From NCBI GenBank assembly GCA_947650285.1, contig CANTFL010001475.1:248001-312000 (forward strand): a stretch of DNA of 64,000 bases. Reading direction: 5' to 3'. Made by a program: the position numbers and the translations under genes. Source of the stretch: Hyaloperonospora brassicae. Lineage: Eukaryota; Oomycota; Peronosporomycetes; Peronosporales; Peronosporaceae. The notes beneath the pieces are model-generated. The model was given only the letters and a program-made list of their open reading frames with translations. It was not told where the DNA came from and did not search any database. Shown one piece after another: positions 1 through 11,066 of the stretch; position 1 is the stretch's first letter; every line of letters begins with the position of its first letter.

Positions 1-1770
1 TCGGACGAGAAGATTGTTGCGCTGACCGAAGCAAAATGCGACCTCGAGAAGCAGCAGCAAGTTGCATTGGAGGCTAAAGCGGCGATCGAAACGCAGCTGG
101 AAGAGGAGCGTGTATACTGGACTTCAAAGCTGGAAAATCTGATCACTGCCAGCGACGCGGCAGACATTAAGAACGAGGCGCTTGATGCTCAGCTGCGGGA
201 AAAGGAGAAGCAAGTCGCAACGATGGCAGCTTCTCAGGCATCTCTGACGTCAGAACTGAAGGAGCTGCAAGATCTTGTGAGCAGTATGCGCAAAGACCTG
301 TCGACGGCTGCTGAGGATCTTAAGACACAGTCGACGAAGGCCGAGGCTGACAAGCGTAGACGCGTCCAAAGCGAGAAAAAGGTGGCGGAGTTGAAGAAGC
401 GTCTCGACGAGATGCGCGAAAAGCACCACGAAAGTTTTGAAATGTTGCGTCAAGAAAAAGAGGCTGAGCTGGAACGTGTTGCTACTGAGCGCCGTGCGTT
501 GATCAAAATGAAGAAAGAGCTGTCACGGGAAAAGGACAAGCTTCAGGCTCGGTGCCAAGCACTGGAGCTTGACTTGGAGGTCAGACGCAAGCACGAAGAA
601 GAGCTGGAAACTGTTGTGCGTGACAAGACACTCGAAGTGGGCAACGTGAGCGCAGAATTGGCCGAGACGAAAAAGTCACTGTCTGATCGCATGGCTCTGG
701 CGACGAGATTGCAGACTGAAAACATGGACATGGCTAGTAAGCTAGCAGAGCAAGTGGTTCTCATTGAGGGTGCACTGCGCGATGCAGCGAGCAGCAAGGC
801 TGCGCAACGCGAAATGGAAGCTCAGGTGCAAGTCGCACGGGGCGACATGCAGCGCATGGAACAAAGCGAGGCCAAGTCCAGACAGGATCTGGATGTTGTA
901 CAGCGTGACATGGCCAAACGAGAAGAGAGCTTTCAGGCTGAGCGGGAGGAAGCCAAAAAAGCATTGCAGACTGCCGTACAGAAGGAAAGACAAACGTACA
1001 AACGTGAGCTGCAGCGCCTCGAAGCTGAGAGCAAACACAAGTCAAAGCTGGCTTTGCAAGCAGTTTTGGAGAAGGAGACGGAGGTTGCGCGTCTTAGTGC
1101 ACGCCTGCACGAGTTAGAGGAGGACGTTCGCTCGGGCGGTGCGGACAACCGCAAAATCCTCGAGTTTGCCCAGCTGCAAGCGAAGCGGGAAGCTGAGGCA
1201 AGAGAGCAAGCAGCACAGATGCATGCGCTGTCTGAACAGCTCGAGGGGGCTCATCGTGAGTTGCAAGAATTGCGTGAGGGCAAGCGGCGTCATACTGAGG
1301 AACTCACAGCAATGCTGCAGAATCAGCGGCGTGACGGTGTCAACATGGAGTACCTGAAGAACGTGGTCGTGCAATACATGTCCTTCCGACCAGGCTCTTC
1401 CGAACAGGCACGACTTGTACCGGTGTTGTCGACACTGCTCCAATTCACGGCTGCTGATGTGAAAGGGGTCAAACACGCATCGTGCCGGGGCAGCGGCTGG
1501 ACATCGTGGGGAAGCAGTGACGCTGGTCTCGATTACAAACCCGTTGTCGTCAACGCTGGCCATCATTACCCGACGGCTTCGAACCCATCGATAACACAAG
1601 ACGGCGGCGAGCGGAGGCCCTCATCCAGCAGAAAGACCTCTGCTCTAGCATCCCATGGGTCGTTACCGTCGCCGTCGTTTCCACCGCCGTTTAGAGCGCC
1701 TAGCTTCTTCTTGCCGGACGGCGATGCCGATGAGCGCGCGGATCCGTCTGCAGAGAGCGCTGACTTCTAA
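1..1770 (+). CDS. Golgin-type coiled-coil protein with C-terminal GRIP domain (5' partial)
   Basis: The frame is open from the first base of the window, so the N-terminus lies outside. About 440 residues are almost continuous heptad-rich coiled coil (Glu, Lys, Gln, Arg, Ala). A GRIP domain follows at about 1342-1500: it starts with the YLKNVVVQYM helix, continues with a LVPVLSTLLQF segment, and ends with a GWTSWGS stretch resembling the conserved C-terminal tryptophan of GRIP domains. GRIP golgins bind Arl1-GTP on trans-Golgi membranes and tether vesicles; that role is family knowledge. The roughly 85-residue tail after GRIP is rich in Ser and Pro and has no recognised domain. The gene converges with the minus-strand PDZ-PH gene, whose stop is 267 bp away. 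Confidence 0.85.
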   Translation, partial: SDEKIVALTEAKCDLEKQQQVALEAKAAIETQLEEERVYWTSKLENLITASDAADIKNEALDAQLREKEKQVATMAASQASLTSELKELQDLVSSMRKDLSTAAEDLKTQSTKAEADKRRRVQSEKKVAELKKRLDEMREKHHESFEMLRQEKEAELERVATERRALIKMKKELSREKDKLQARCQALELDLEVRRKHEEELETVVRDKTLEVGNVSAELAETKKSLSDRMALATRLQTENMDMASKLAEQVVLIEGALRDAASSKAAQREMEAQVQVARGDMQRMEQSEAKSRQDLDVVQRDMAKREESFQAEREEAKKALQTAVQKERQTYKRELQRLEAESKHKSKLALQAVLEKETEVARLSARLHELEEDVRSGGADNRKILEFAQLQAKREAEAREQAAQMHALSEQLEGAHRELQELREGKRRHTEELTAMLQNQRRDGVNMEYLKNVVVQYMSFRPGSSEQARLVPVLSTLLQFTAADVKGVKHASCRGSGWTSWGSSDAGLDYKPVVVNAGHHYPTASNPSITQDGGERRPSSSRKTSALASHGSLPSPSFPPPFRAPSFFLPDGDADERADPSAESADF

Positions 1771-2036
1771 CGGTGAATGGAATGGAAGATCGTGCAGAGC
1801 GATAGACGACACGGACAACGTCGCGCGCCGTACCCGTTTACGGCGTAGGACGCCATGTTTGCTCCGAAACACGATGGCTTTTGCTAAGCGGGTGTCAAAT
1901 AGGGTCAACAAGCTGGATGAGTGCATTGATGGAGATCGTAGAGGGTCAGAAGGCGCGTGTAAATGAATACGCCATGTCTCATTTCGCGGCGTCATCGTAA
2001 TGGGACAGGCACAACACTCGCGTGCTTTCGTTGGGC

Positions 2037-5000
2037 TTACGGCTGAGCCATCATGCTCTTTCGATTCATGATGAGTTCCGACGTGCGCCTGTGAGCAGGA
2101 AAAAACAACGTGAGTCACGAGTCTGCTGACGTGGGCAACGTCGACGCAATGACTTACTTTCGCGCAGCATCCTGACGCGTCTTCCTCCGCGTTGCAGTGC
2201 CGGAACCCGAGTTGGCAGCGGCAATAGCCGCAGATAACGGCGCAGTAGCAAGAAAGCTCTGGTGCCGAGAAAGCGATGCGATGCGATTCACACTGCCCCA
2301 GCAGCCCGTGGCAGCGTTTTTCCGGAGCTCGAGCTTGCCATTGCTGCCGCACAACAAGCGCATCCACTCCAAACAGTGGTCTGTACAGACAAACAAGCAG
2401 CAGTATCAACACCATCTCGGAACTGCCTTCCCATTCGCAAACAGGCTTACCGATGGAATCACATTTGACGACCATGCGGTCAGGAACTGTTGGGATCGCC
2501 TCGGCAGTGACACCCGTTTGTGGCCGTAGCGTAATGACGCACGCCGACTTGCAATTCCCAACCTCCGCTTCTTCCATTTCGTTGCACGCACGGACCTCGA
2601 GGATGTCCTTGGAAGCAAACGAGCCCAGGATGTCAGGCTCTTCGTCGAACAAGTGAAGTGCAAGAGACATGATGAGCACGCGCGAGCTCGTCAGCACGAA
2701 ATACTTTGGGATCCACTTGCGACCGTCCCAATCCTGGAGGTTGGACGAGTACATGACAGCAGATTCAATCTGCAGACGCAACAACTCTTCGTTATCCTTC
2801 TGCGACGAGAAGGTGCTGCCACGGCTGATAAATACGCCCGTGCCGAACGTGTCCTCTCTGTTCTTGCCAGACTCTAGCTGCCCATAGGCGCGCTTTACAT
2901 CGAGCAGCGAGCTGCGCCACATGACGGCTTCTTGGTCCGTGCGAGGAATGATAATCACACTGGTCTCTGATCCAAGAATGAGCTCGACGGCGTTTTCAGG
3001 CGAGTTGATGTATGCAAAGCGCACGTCCACAAGTGCGCGGCAGTCAATGACGCCGTAGCGGATGGAAGTTGCTTCGTCTGCGAGTACCTCGTGCTTGTAA
3101 ATCGACAGCTCATAGCCCCACTGCATGAAGTAACGCAGACGAATACGCTCTTCTTTCGAAGTGCGGTAGTAGAGCCATCCGCTGGAACTGAACTCGCTCG
3201 TGGACGCAGCCACGTCAGGAACCGGTCTTTTCAACGGCGCTGTCGGACTGACTGGTAACCCAGCAGTCTTGAAGAACTCGTCATCACTGTGGTCAAATGT
3301 CGAGATCTTGAGCAGTTCTTTCGGAAGCACTTGGATCTCGCCAAGAGGCGACAATGCCGTATTGCCCTTCAGTGACAAGGAGTTCGTGCAGCAATCGTAG
3401 ATGGCACTAGCCCATTCTTTCAGTTGCTCCTCAGTGTCAAAAGCCAGCAGGAAGGCATAAAAATCGCCAATTTGGTCGGTCCGCGAGCTCTCTTCAGCAG
3501 CTGTGGGAACAGCAAAGCTGACTTCCAACTGGTAGAAATCGGCTTCATCTTTGCTGCGTGTCCACACCTTGGACATTTGGAGGTGGAATATGCAAGGCAG
3601 TGAGATCATGCCAAGCATCCGTCCACCCTCTTCTGTGTGAAAGATAAGCTGGTGGTTGCGCAGAGAAAAGTACCGACGACGAAACACCTGATACAGCCGA
3701 TCGAGTTTCCATATCCATGCCTCTTTCGGCTGGACGCTGGCCCAATAATCAGCGTGTGGTGCCTTTTTCAAGACCAAACCGCCACAACAACACATCACCA
3801 GCATCCAACGCTTGGCAATTCTTGCGCTTTCTGCGACCAACTGAACGTCCTTTTCACCTTTCACCTTCACCACAAAGCTGCCCAAGTTCAGGCCATCCGA
3901 ATGCACTTCCTCGATCTCTTTCAGCGAAATGGCGTCAATAGCGTCACCCCATTCGCTCTCGTAATCACCTTGCGAGCCGTAGTAACGGAAAACGCCACTT
4001 GAGATTGCAGCAAACACTCTTCTGCCAGCTATCTGGATCTCGCCACCGATGCCCGTGAAATCGCTTGCCAGCACCGTGCCTGGCCCTGTCGTCAATACTC
4101 GCTCTTTAGCAATGCCCGCCGCGGCATACTGACTTTTCGCGCTACTTGATCCTCCTGACTCAGGAATAGACGTCATTAACCCCGCAGTGTTCAGCGCAAT
4201 CCGTTTAGCATCACTTATCGTGGGCGTAACGTCGATGTCGACGTCACTATCAGCCAGTCGGTAGTAGTAGTCTGATAGCCAGATCAACGCGGACAACCAC
4301 GCTTCTTTTTGAGCATAGCTTTCCGCAACCAGCTAAGCAAGTATGGCAAAGCAGACATAAACTCGTCAGAATGCACGTCACGACCAAGGTGAAGAAGCAA
4401 AGAACTTTACCAGCCAGACAACTTTGTCAGCAGTAGTGAGCTGAATCGTGAAGTCGAGATGCTCTTGAAAACCAGACTCAGCTCCCCTCACGTCCTTGAC
4501 GTTGCGGAGGTCAATCCTGCTAGCATATGAATGCAAGCTCTCCTCCGCAAGCACCTCGTACTTGAACAACATCAAGTCGTTGTCGATAAGGACGAGGAAC
4601 CGAGGGTGGTATGCACCCATACCCACACTCCGTGGTCGCTTCACGAAAAACCATCCGCGCTTGGCTCCCTTCAGTGTCACGTCCTTCAGACTGCGGTACA
4701 AGCACGGTGACTGAAGGACATTCGGATCGATGTACTTGAATGGGTTCGATATCAGGCGCGATATCGTCGGTCGCGTCATAGGCGTGTCGGAATGACGCAG
4801 CGCGTACGTCTGGCTGTTGCTGCGCGAAGCGCGTCGACTGATCGACGATAGATCATACTCTTGCCCCGTGAGGCGCTTAGCTTCTTTGCCGATAGATATT
4901 CCCCACTTCATCATTTTTTCCTGTGTAGTAAAGCAAATCACGAACGGACGGCGGTACTTCGTCGCGGAATCGTGGACAAGAACTCCTAGCTCCAGACGCC

Positions 5001-6174
5001 ATGGCATCGTTTTTTCTTTTGTTGTTCCGTTGACAGAAAAAGCGTTGACGCTAGAATCGCTGTCAGCAGCTGTGTCGTCAGTGATCTGGCTAGGCACGAT
5101 GCTGACGATGTTGTCACAGCGTAAGACGCCGATCGGACGCGTGCGCGTAGCTGCTGAGCCGGCGTCAATGTAATACATCAGCTTACCATCTTCAAGCAAA
5201 AGAAAGTAGTAGCACGAGAATGTCGGCAGCAAGTCGCCCAGCTTGCCGACATCATCCTGCAGCACGACCTTGGGCTCAAGAATGGGGTTAAACTCCACAA
5301 CTGCCACAGGATGAACAGGAATGGACAGCCTCGTCGCCTTGGGTGAAAACAGCGGCGAGTTCTTGAGTAAATCGACCCACTGCCCCATATCCTCCTGGCT
5401 TTTCGTGTAAAACGTAAAAATGCTTTGTGATCCTTCAAGCGTAATACCCCATTGCTTCGGATGGCACTGCGTGAACGCCGTGACGACTTCACGCGTATCG
5501 TTCGTAGGTCGGACATCTGACACCTGTTCCATTCGGATCAACAAACATGGCTCGTCCACTCTTCCACCCTGCATGCTGGGCTTATATAGCTTCAGCTTAT
5601 CGCCATGTAGTTGTAGCATCCGAATGCGGAACCGGAGTGCTGATGGCTCCTTAGCAAGCACCCAGCCTTCTGCAACGCGGGCGGTATCCACTGCTGGTGC
5701 CGTGCTATAGTCAATCCGAGAAAACCGCAGCGTAAGTGGTCGCCCAGCAGCACGAATCAGGTCAACGGCTTGCTCAAACTCGATGTTTGTAAAGTAGTGA
5801 CTGTTGATCGAGATGAGCACGTCGCCGACCCGAATGACGCCAGACGCTTCTGCAGGCCGTAGCTCCCCACCGGGTCCCGTCCCGTCTCGGAACCCACACA
5901 CCATCACTTCGTCGTCCACCGTTCCGCGCAGAATCAAATTCAACGGACCCGGCTGATCAAACGTGACCGTAATGATCTTCTCCTTGACATCGTCCTCGCC
6001 GTGACTCTTCAAGTCCCCATCGCTCACGCTGCCGACAAGAGTTCCCGTCATGCGCAGCCCATTCGCATCCGTGAACCTCGACCCCGGCGTCAACGCCGTC
6101 TTCCTCGCCGCTGCACTCGGTCTTGGAATCACCGAACTGCCTCGAATGATCGACGACTCTGGTCGCAACATCAA
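2037..6174 (-). CDS. PDZ plus multi-PH-domain scaffold protein, four exons
   Basis: Two large minus-strand open frames (6174-4378 and 4296-1663) are one gene. Exons are 6174-4411, 4332-2451, 2380-2158 and 2088-2037; introns are 78, 70 and 69 bp with GTAAAG/TTAG, GTAAGC/ACAG and GTAAGT/ACAG borders. All phases agree and give 1306 residues. The first junction restores the end of a PH domain, reading VVWLLVAESYAQKEAW; the second restores another PH end, HCLEWMRLL. A PDZ domain lies at about residues 65-152. It is followed by up to seven PH-like units, each ending in the typical amphipathic helix with a Trp. A likely role is phosphoinositide-dependent membrane scaffolding. A stretch at about 3695-3765 reads poorly within a PH boundary and could be a further in-frame intron. 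Confidence 0.8.
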
Positions 6175-6318
6175 CTTGGGCTTGTACTCCCCGCGCAGCT
6201 ACCAGTCAATCACCACACCACGTCAGCCACACCCGATCGAGTCAGCCTCAAACCCTCTTCGAGACACCACGAGCCCGCAACAACGAACCCGCCGACGCCG
6301 AGGGAAAACAGCATCGAT

Positions 6319-7022
6319 TCAAACAAGTGCATAGACAACAAAAAGAGCTCTGCGCACCACTAGCGTCAAGACTGTCGCCCAGCGCACCATATCTTCTCGA
6401 TCGTTGCCTGCCACGGTGTAGATCCGATCGGCGCACACCTAAGCGAAACACGCCACCACAGACACCATAGCGACAAATACACCCGACAACAACAGCTGCT
6501 GTCAGTCCCCCGCCATCTCTCTTTCTCAAGCTCTCCCTCTCTCAGTCTCAGTCCCCCCGCCATCTCTCTCAAGCTCTGCGTCTCTACCAGATCGAGCGCA
6601 TGCTCTGGCGCGTCGGCAACGCTCGAGGGCAGCACAGCGTTCACCGACGTCAAGTGGATCGCGCCGAGCTCTGTCTCTTCGGTGCTCGTCTTGAAGTAGC
6701 GCAAGATCATGCCGTCGAGCACGAACCACCGCACGCGGTACGTGTTCCCCGGCAGGTGCAGCCGCAGCAGTCGCGAGCTGTTGAGCTTCTTCCCGCCCGC
6801 GCCCACGTGCTGCGCCTTGCGCTTGAAGTCGGGCTTGAGCAGAAAGCCCTTGGGGTTCTCGAGCCAGTCCGTGTGGATCGCGCCCGTGAGCTGCATCTGG
6901 TGCACCTCGCGCGACAGTCTCTCGTACGCGTTCTCGGGGCCGCCGGACGCGCCGCCGACGCCCGAGTCGGCCCCTGCAGCGCTCACGCCCTTAATGGAAC
7001 TCGCGCTCAGGTCGGTCGCCAT
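6319..7022 (-). CDS. Small PH-domain protein, two exons
   Basis: The start ATG at 7022 opens a frame with one PH domain (NPKGFLLKPDF, then YRVRWFVLDGMILRYFK). Without splicing the frame runs into low-complexity sequence. An intron 6587-6439 (GTAGAG...CTTAG, 149 bp) joins DLV to CADRIYTVAGNDREDMVRW, which is the expected last strand and helix of a PH domain. The product is 184 residues with a short hydrophobic tail (ALFVVYALV). The intron is about twice the length of its neighbours because of an internal duplication. The stop is 145 bp upstream of the next minus-strand gene's start, so the two could share a short intergenic promoter. The last codons are less certain; a further 3' exon is possible. 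Confidence 0.65.
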
Positions 7023-7216
7023 GGCGGCGGCGTGGGGCTGTACGGCGGACGGCGGACGGTGGACGGCGCGGGGCGGACGGGGTAGGGCTGGGGCGGTTGT
7101 GGCTGGACACGAGGGGTCGGGGTGCTGCGAGTGGATGGTTTGTGCACGACACTTGAGGGAGAGAGGGAGGATGGTGGTGGTGGCGGCTTTGTTGTTGCTG
7201 GTTTGGGGTGGGGGGG

Positions 7217-7235
7217 GAGAGAGAGAGAGAGAGAG
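7217..7235. repeat. (GA)n microsatellite upstream of the small PH gene
   Basis: Nine GA repeats directly after a run of G, about 195 bp upstream of the start codon at 7022. On the gene's strand this is a CT tract. The rest of 7023-8126 has no gene I can support. Confidence 0.9.
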
Positions 7236-7238
7236 AGG

Positions 7239-8126
7239 ACGATGAAAAGAGGGCAGTATACGAGACCCATTTTGTGCAGCCCGATGGCGTCCAAACTGGC
7301 CACGTGACTTGATAGGCTGTGAGCAGACTCTTTTTTTGCTCCCGCGGGTTTGTGGCGCGGGCAAGTGTATACAGCGTATAGTGCGTGCAGGACGACCTGT
7401 CCTGCGTTTGATATCTACGACCGGTGTGCTGCGTCCTTCTAGCACGGCCGCCATCGGTCAATTGAGTCCCTTCGTCACGTGATGACATGTACAGTGTCAG
7501 GTTGCGTCAGTCGATATTCGTCTCGTTTCGCCTTTCGCTGTCTACTAAGTAACCGGTTTGTCGTTGCGGTCTCGTCAGTCGCACACACTGATGGTCAAAC
7601 ACGCTGTAGTTGTGGCGATGGCAGATCAGCGTCAAAAAACTCGATCGTGTGCGTGTCATAGAGGTGTGCGGCGCTTGTTTTGCGTGGCTCATCAAACGAC
7701 AGCAGCATGGAACGGTCAAACAAACGAGTTGAGCCGGACGCTTAGACTTCTGATCGATGCGCATCACTTGCAATGTCCATAGTGAGCTGGCGTTTTCGTG
7801 CTGTCACAATATGATTCAGATAACGGCAAAGCATCGTGGAAATACGTAGCATAGCACGAACGGATAGCGGCAGTGACAGCACACAGTCGCACGTACATCA
7901 GATTGACCCAATGTCGCTCGACCGCCAACAGCGTCGACAGTGATAGCTGCGATTGTAAAGTCAAGCGCTCGGAGACGACATCTGCTTTGGCAAATATGGA
8001 GGCACGCACCAAGTTGTGCACTGACAATACACGCACGGTGTCGTACATGCCCTGCTCGATCGTGTGCTGAGAACGCCGTACTTGTCCAGACTGTGAACAA
8101 CTGCTTCGACCAGCTGCGCAGGTCTT
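7239..8126. other. Intergenic stretch without recognisable gene
   Basis: Only short overlapping frames on both strands, with no domain, codon pattern or homology that I recognise. It lies between the start of the small PH gene and the end of the PH-DUF1336 gene, and should hold the promoter of the former. Confidence 0.6.
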
Positions 8127-10521
8127 CTAAGACAGACTTGGGACGCTACACACGTCAACCTTGCAGAGCCGCACGCAACCCAGGATTTGTTCTGGTAACT
8201 CGTGGTCGTCCTGTCCTTCCAGTACAAAGCCAAAGTCCAGAACCATGTTGCAAGCATGACTCGAAATCCCCACGAGTCCCTTGCGTGCAATGTAGTTGAA
8301 GTCGTGTGCATTCACGTCGACCTCAAAGTAGCCGTCTCCACGGTAGAACTGGTGCTGAGGCCGCGTGAGAATCGGCTGACCGTTGTAAGTTTCAAGCAAG
8401 TGACGTTCCGCCCGTCCCAACTGCTGTTCCTGAGGGTTCGCCACAACTCCAATCGCCTTGAACCGCTCGCTCTGAGCATTGTAGCATCTTTGAGTCAGTT
8501 GACGTGCCACATTGTCCTGCTAGTGCGCTCCATGCTACAACTGACTTACCGCCCAGCTATTTGGTTGCATGAAGTCTTTCAGCAACTGCGAATCACAAGA
8601 ATACACAACGTCGGACCAACGATACGCCACCGAGTGCAACATCAGACACGTTTCTAGACACACGTACACGAACAGCCTGCAGCGGCGGTTCCGCTGCGCT
8701 ATCGAGCATTTCTCGGATAGCTGGAGGAACCGCAAAATATGTCACAAAGTTGAAGCCTACACCATCGCTCTGTTTCTCGCCCCATAGCGGATTTGGCGGC
8801 TGGTACGAAGGAACTTGGCAATTCACGATGAACAAATCCAAGTCTCCTCTGCAACACAGCGTCAGAACAAGTTACAAGTATGCTCATGCAAGGTGCTAAC
8901 GCCATAGATATGCTCTCATTCCTTACGTAGCAGGTTTCAGTACGCTGAGATTGACGATGCTTCCAATATTGTCGACCTTGACATCGGACTGAAACAAAGG
9001 TCACGCATGAGATGCAAGCAAACAACTCCAAGGCCTCATGGTCCGATTGTGAACACTACCTGGTAGACATCGACGGCAACGAGTTCCAATAAAGCAGATG
9101 TCGATGCGGCTTTTAGTTTCGTCTTGCGATAGTTTGGGCCTAGACACAGAAAAAAGGAGTCGCAAGAACATGAGTGCAACAGGTTCCATTCAAAAGCCGC
9201 CCCTTTGCACATGTTACCAGACCTTGGCGAACATCGAAACGAGTCGCATCAACATGCGCCCAGCAGCCGGTCGCGCTTTCGGTCATTGCAGCGGAGCCCA
9301 TCTTTAGCGAGGCTCCTGCTGACGGTTTCATGCCATCGATTTTACCCAAGAACGTTGCGCGCTTCGACAATAAGCTGCTACTGGAGGTTTGCTGGAGATT
9401 CGTGCTACTAACCGCCAGCTTCGTACGTGGCTTGTCTTCTGCACCACCACTATCACCAGCATCTGTATCCGCTAACGTCCGTGACGACGTCCGTGAAAAC
9501 GGACAGTCCTTGCGAGGGTCCACTTTTCGATACCACAGCAACCATACAGCCACCGCGTTCGCCACGAGAGCAGCGAGACACCACGTCGATATGCTCATGT
9601 ATCGTACAAGTACTGTCACAGCAACACACGTCGAAACGAGTATCAATCGTTAGGCTCCGTATCTACCTACCGACCAACCCCCACGCGTCTCGTCATTACC
9701 AACGGTCGGATTCAGCGCGAGCAGCATTGTTCTGTTGCTACGAAGGACAGTGCACATCTTCAACCAGCAACATGACCACAGTAGTGCACAAGTCAGCTCA
9801 ACGGCTTACACCATCGAGAGCCAACACGGCAGGGACCCAACCTCGTTGCCCACTGTCCACGTACCTGCTCGAGCACTTGCTTCGGCTTTGCCTCGTTCCC
9901 CATCGCTCCCTCAACGTCATTCATCGTCTCAACGACCTGCTCGTCGTCTGCCACTGCGTTTACACATGGTCGCGGGGACACTGTCGCACCACCTGACACG
10001 GACACAGCCGTCTGAGTTGCACCAGCCAATGGCGCTCGTCTCGTGTCGCGTGGGTTCACTCGACCGGTGCTCGACGGAGCAATAACTGCTGCAATGGCCG
10101 TCGTCCACCGCCGGAACTCCACGTCCGAGTCGGCGCACAGGCGCACTTCTTGCTGTCCGTCGTCGCCGTGCAGAATCGAAAAGCAAAAGGGCGTAGGGAC
10201 CCCAGCGGACACGTCGCCGCCCTGCACCACGAGCGAGACGCCCTTGTGCTTGAGCGAGAGGACCCCGTGGGCGTCCTGTCGCAAGGCCAGCGACACGAGC
10301 GGCGACGCGTAGCGAAAGTAGCGGAGCACGCCCTTGTCCGGGTCCAAGACGACCCACCGCTGGTTCCAGCGCTTGCGCTTCCACTTGCCGGCGCTCTGCT
10401 TCAGTAAGTACGACGACACGAGCGCACTGGATCCAGCGACAGAACTCGACGCGGCCGCCGACAGCAGCGACGGCGGCGGTAGTCCCGTGCTGGCGATCGG
10501 CGCCTGCGACGGCGGCGGCAT
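8127..10521 (-). CDS. PH plus DUF1336 (EDR2-like) protein, about eight exons
   Basis: The first exon (10521-9865) encodes a PH domain with a KRKRWNQRWVVLD core. A later exon (about 9612-9223) has one or two hydrophobic segments (about 9610-9500) followed by GCWAHVDATRFDVRQ, the usual start of DUF1336. Exons 9139-9060, 8988-8927, 8848-8668, 8585-8550 and 8471-8127 join in correct phase and spell out the rest, including PNYRKTKLKA, FVTYFAVPP, RLLKDFMQPNSWASERFKAI and YFEVDVNAHDFNYIARKG. Plant EDR2 proteins pair PH and a lipid-binding START domain with DUF1336; no START domain is visible here. The junction between 9864 and 9613 is unresolved: either a GTAAGC donor at about 9809 or a small extra exon near 9705-9735. 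The function is probably lipid-linked membrane signalling (inference). Confidence 0.75.
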
Positions 10522-10591
10522 GTGCGGCGCCGAGCAGAGCGCGGGAGGTGTGTCGTCTTTCGGTGCGAGGAGTCAGTTGGTGGGGCAATTG

Positions 10592-10620
10592 CGTACTACG
10601 TACGTACGTACGTACGTACT
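10592..10620. repeat. (TACG)n microsatellite
   Basis: About six TACG units, self-complementary, roughly 75 bp upstream of the PH-DUF1336 start codon. Confidence 0.85.
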
Positions 10621-11066
10621 ATACAGAGAGATGGGCCTTTTAGGGGGTCGATCGAGTTGAAGCTGTTGTGGGGACCGACTCTTCTTGACAAGTCACGTGA
10701 ATCGAGTGCGGTCCTACTTACGTGCACTGTGTATGCACTGTGCAGTTGCTGCTCCCGCCTTTTCAATGTTCGACACGAGGACGAGTGGGGACGATACCGA
10801 GTTGTGCAGCGCAGTGGAAGTAGTCAGCTTACGACGTGTTGTACGCTATTGTCATTGACCCTTAGTGAGGTGTGTCTCGATGGTTGTAGTCGTACTGCGT
10901 CCATCGTCGCGAATTCGGTCATCCGTCAAAAGCACTTCCACGTTCGTCGATCCGCGAGCAGAAACCTGCGACGCTCGTGAAACTCTTATCGCGACGGTTA
11001 GCTGCTTCTGGCTGTTTCCACTTGGCTGACCTCAGGTGTCTCGACGCGACGCAATGGCGGTGTAGC

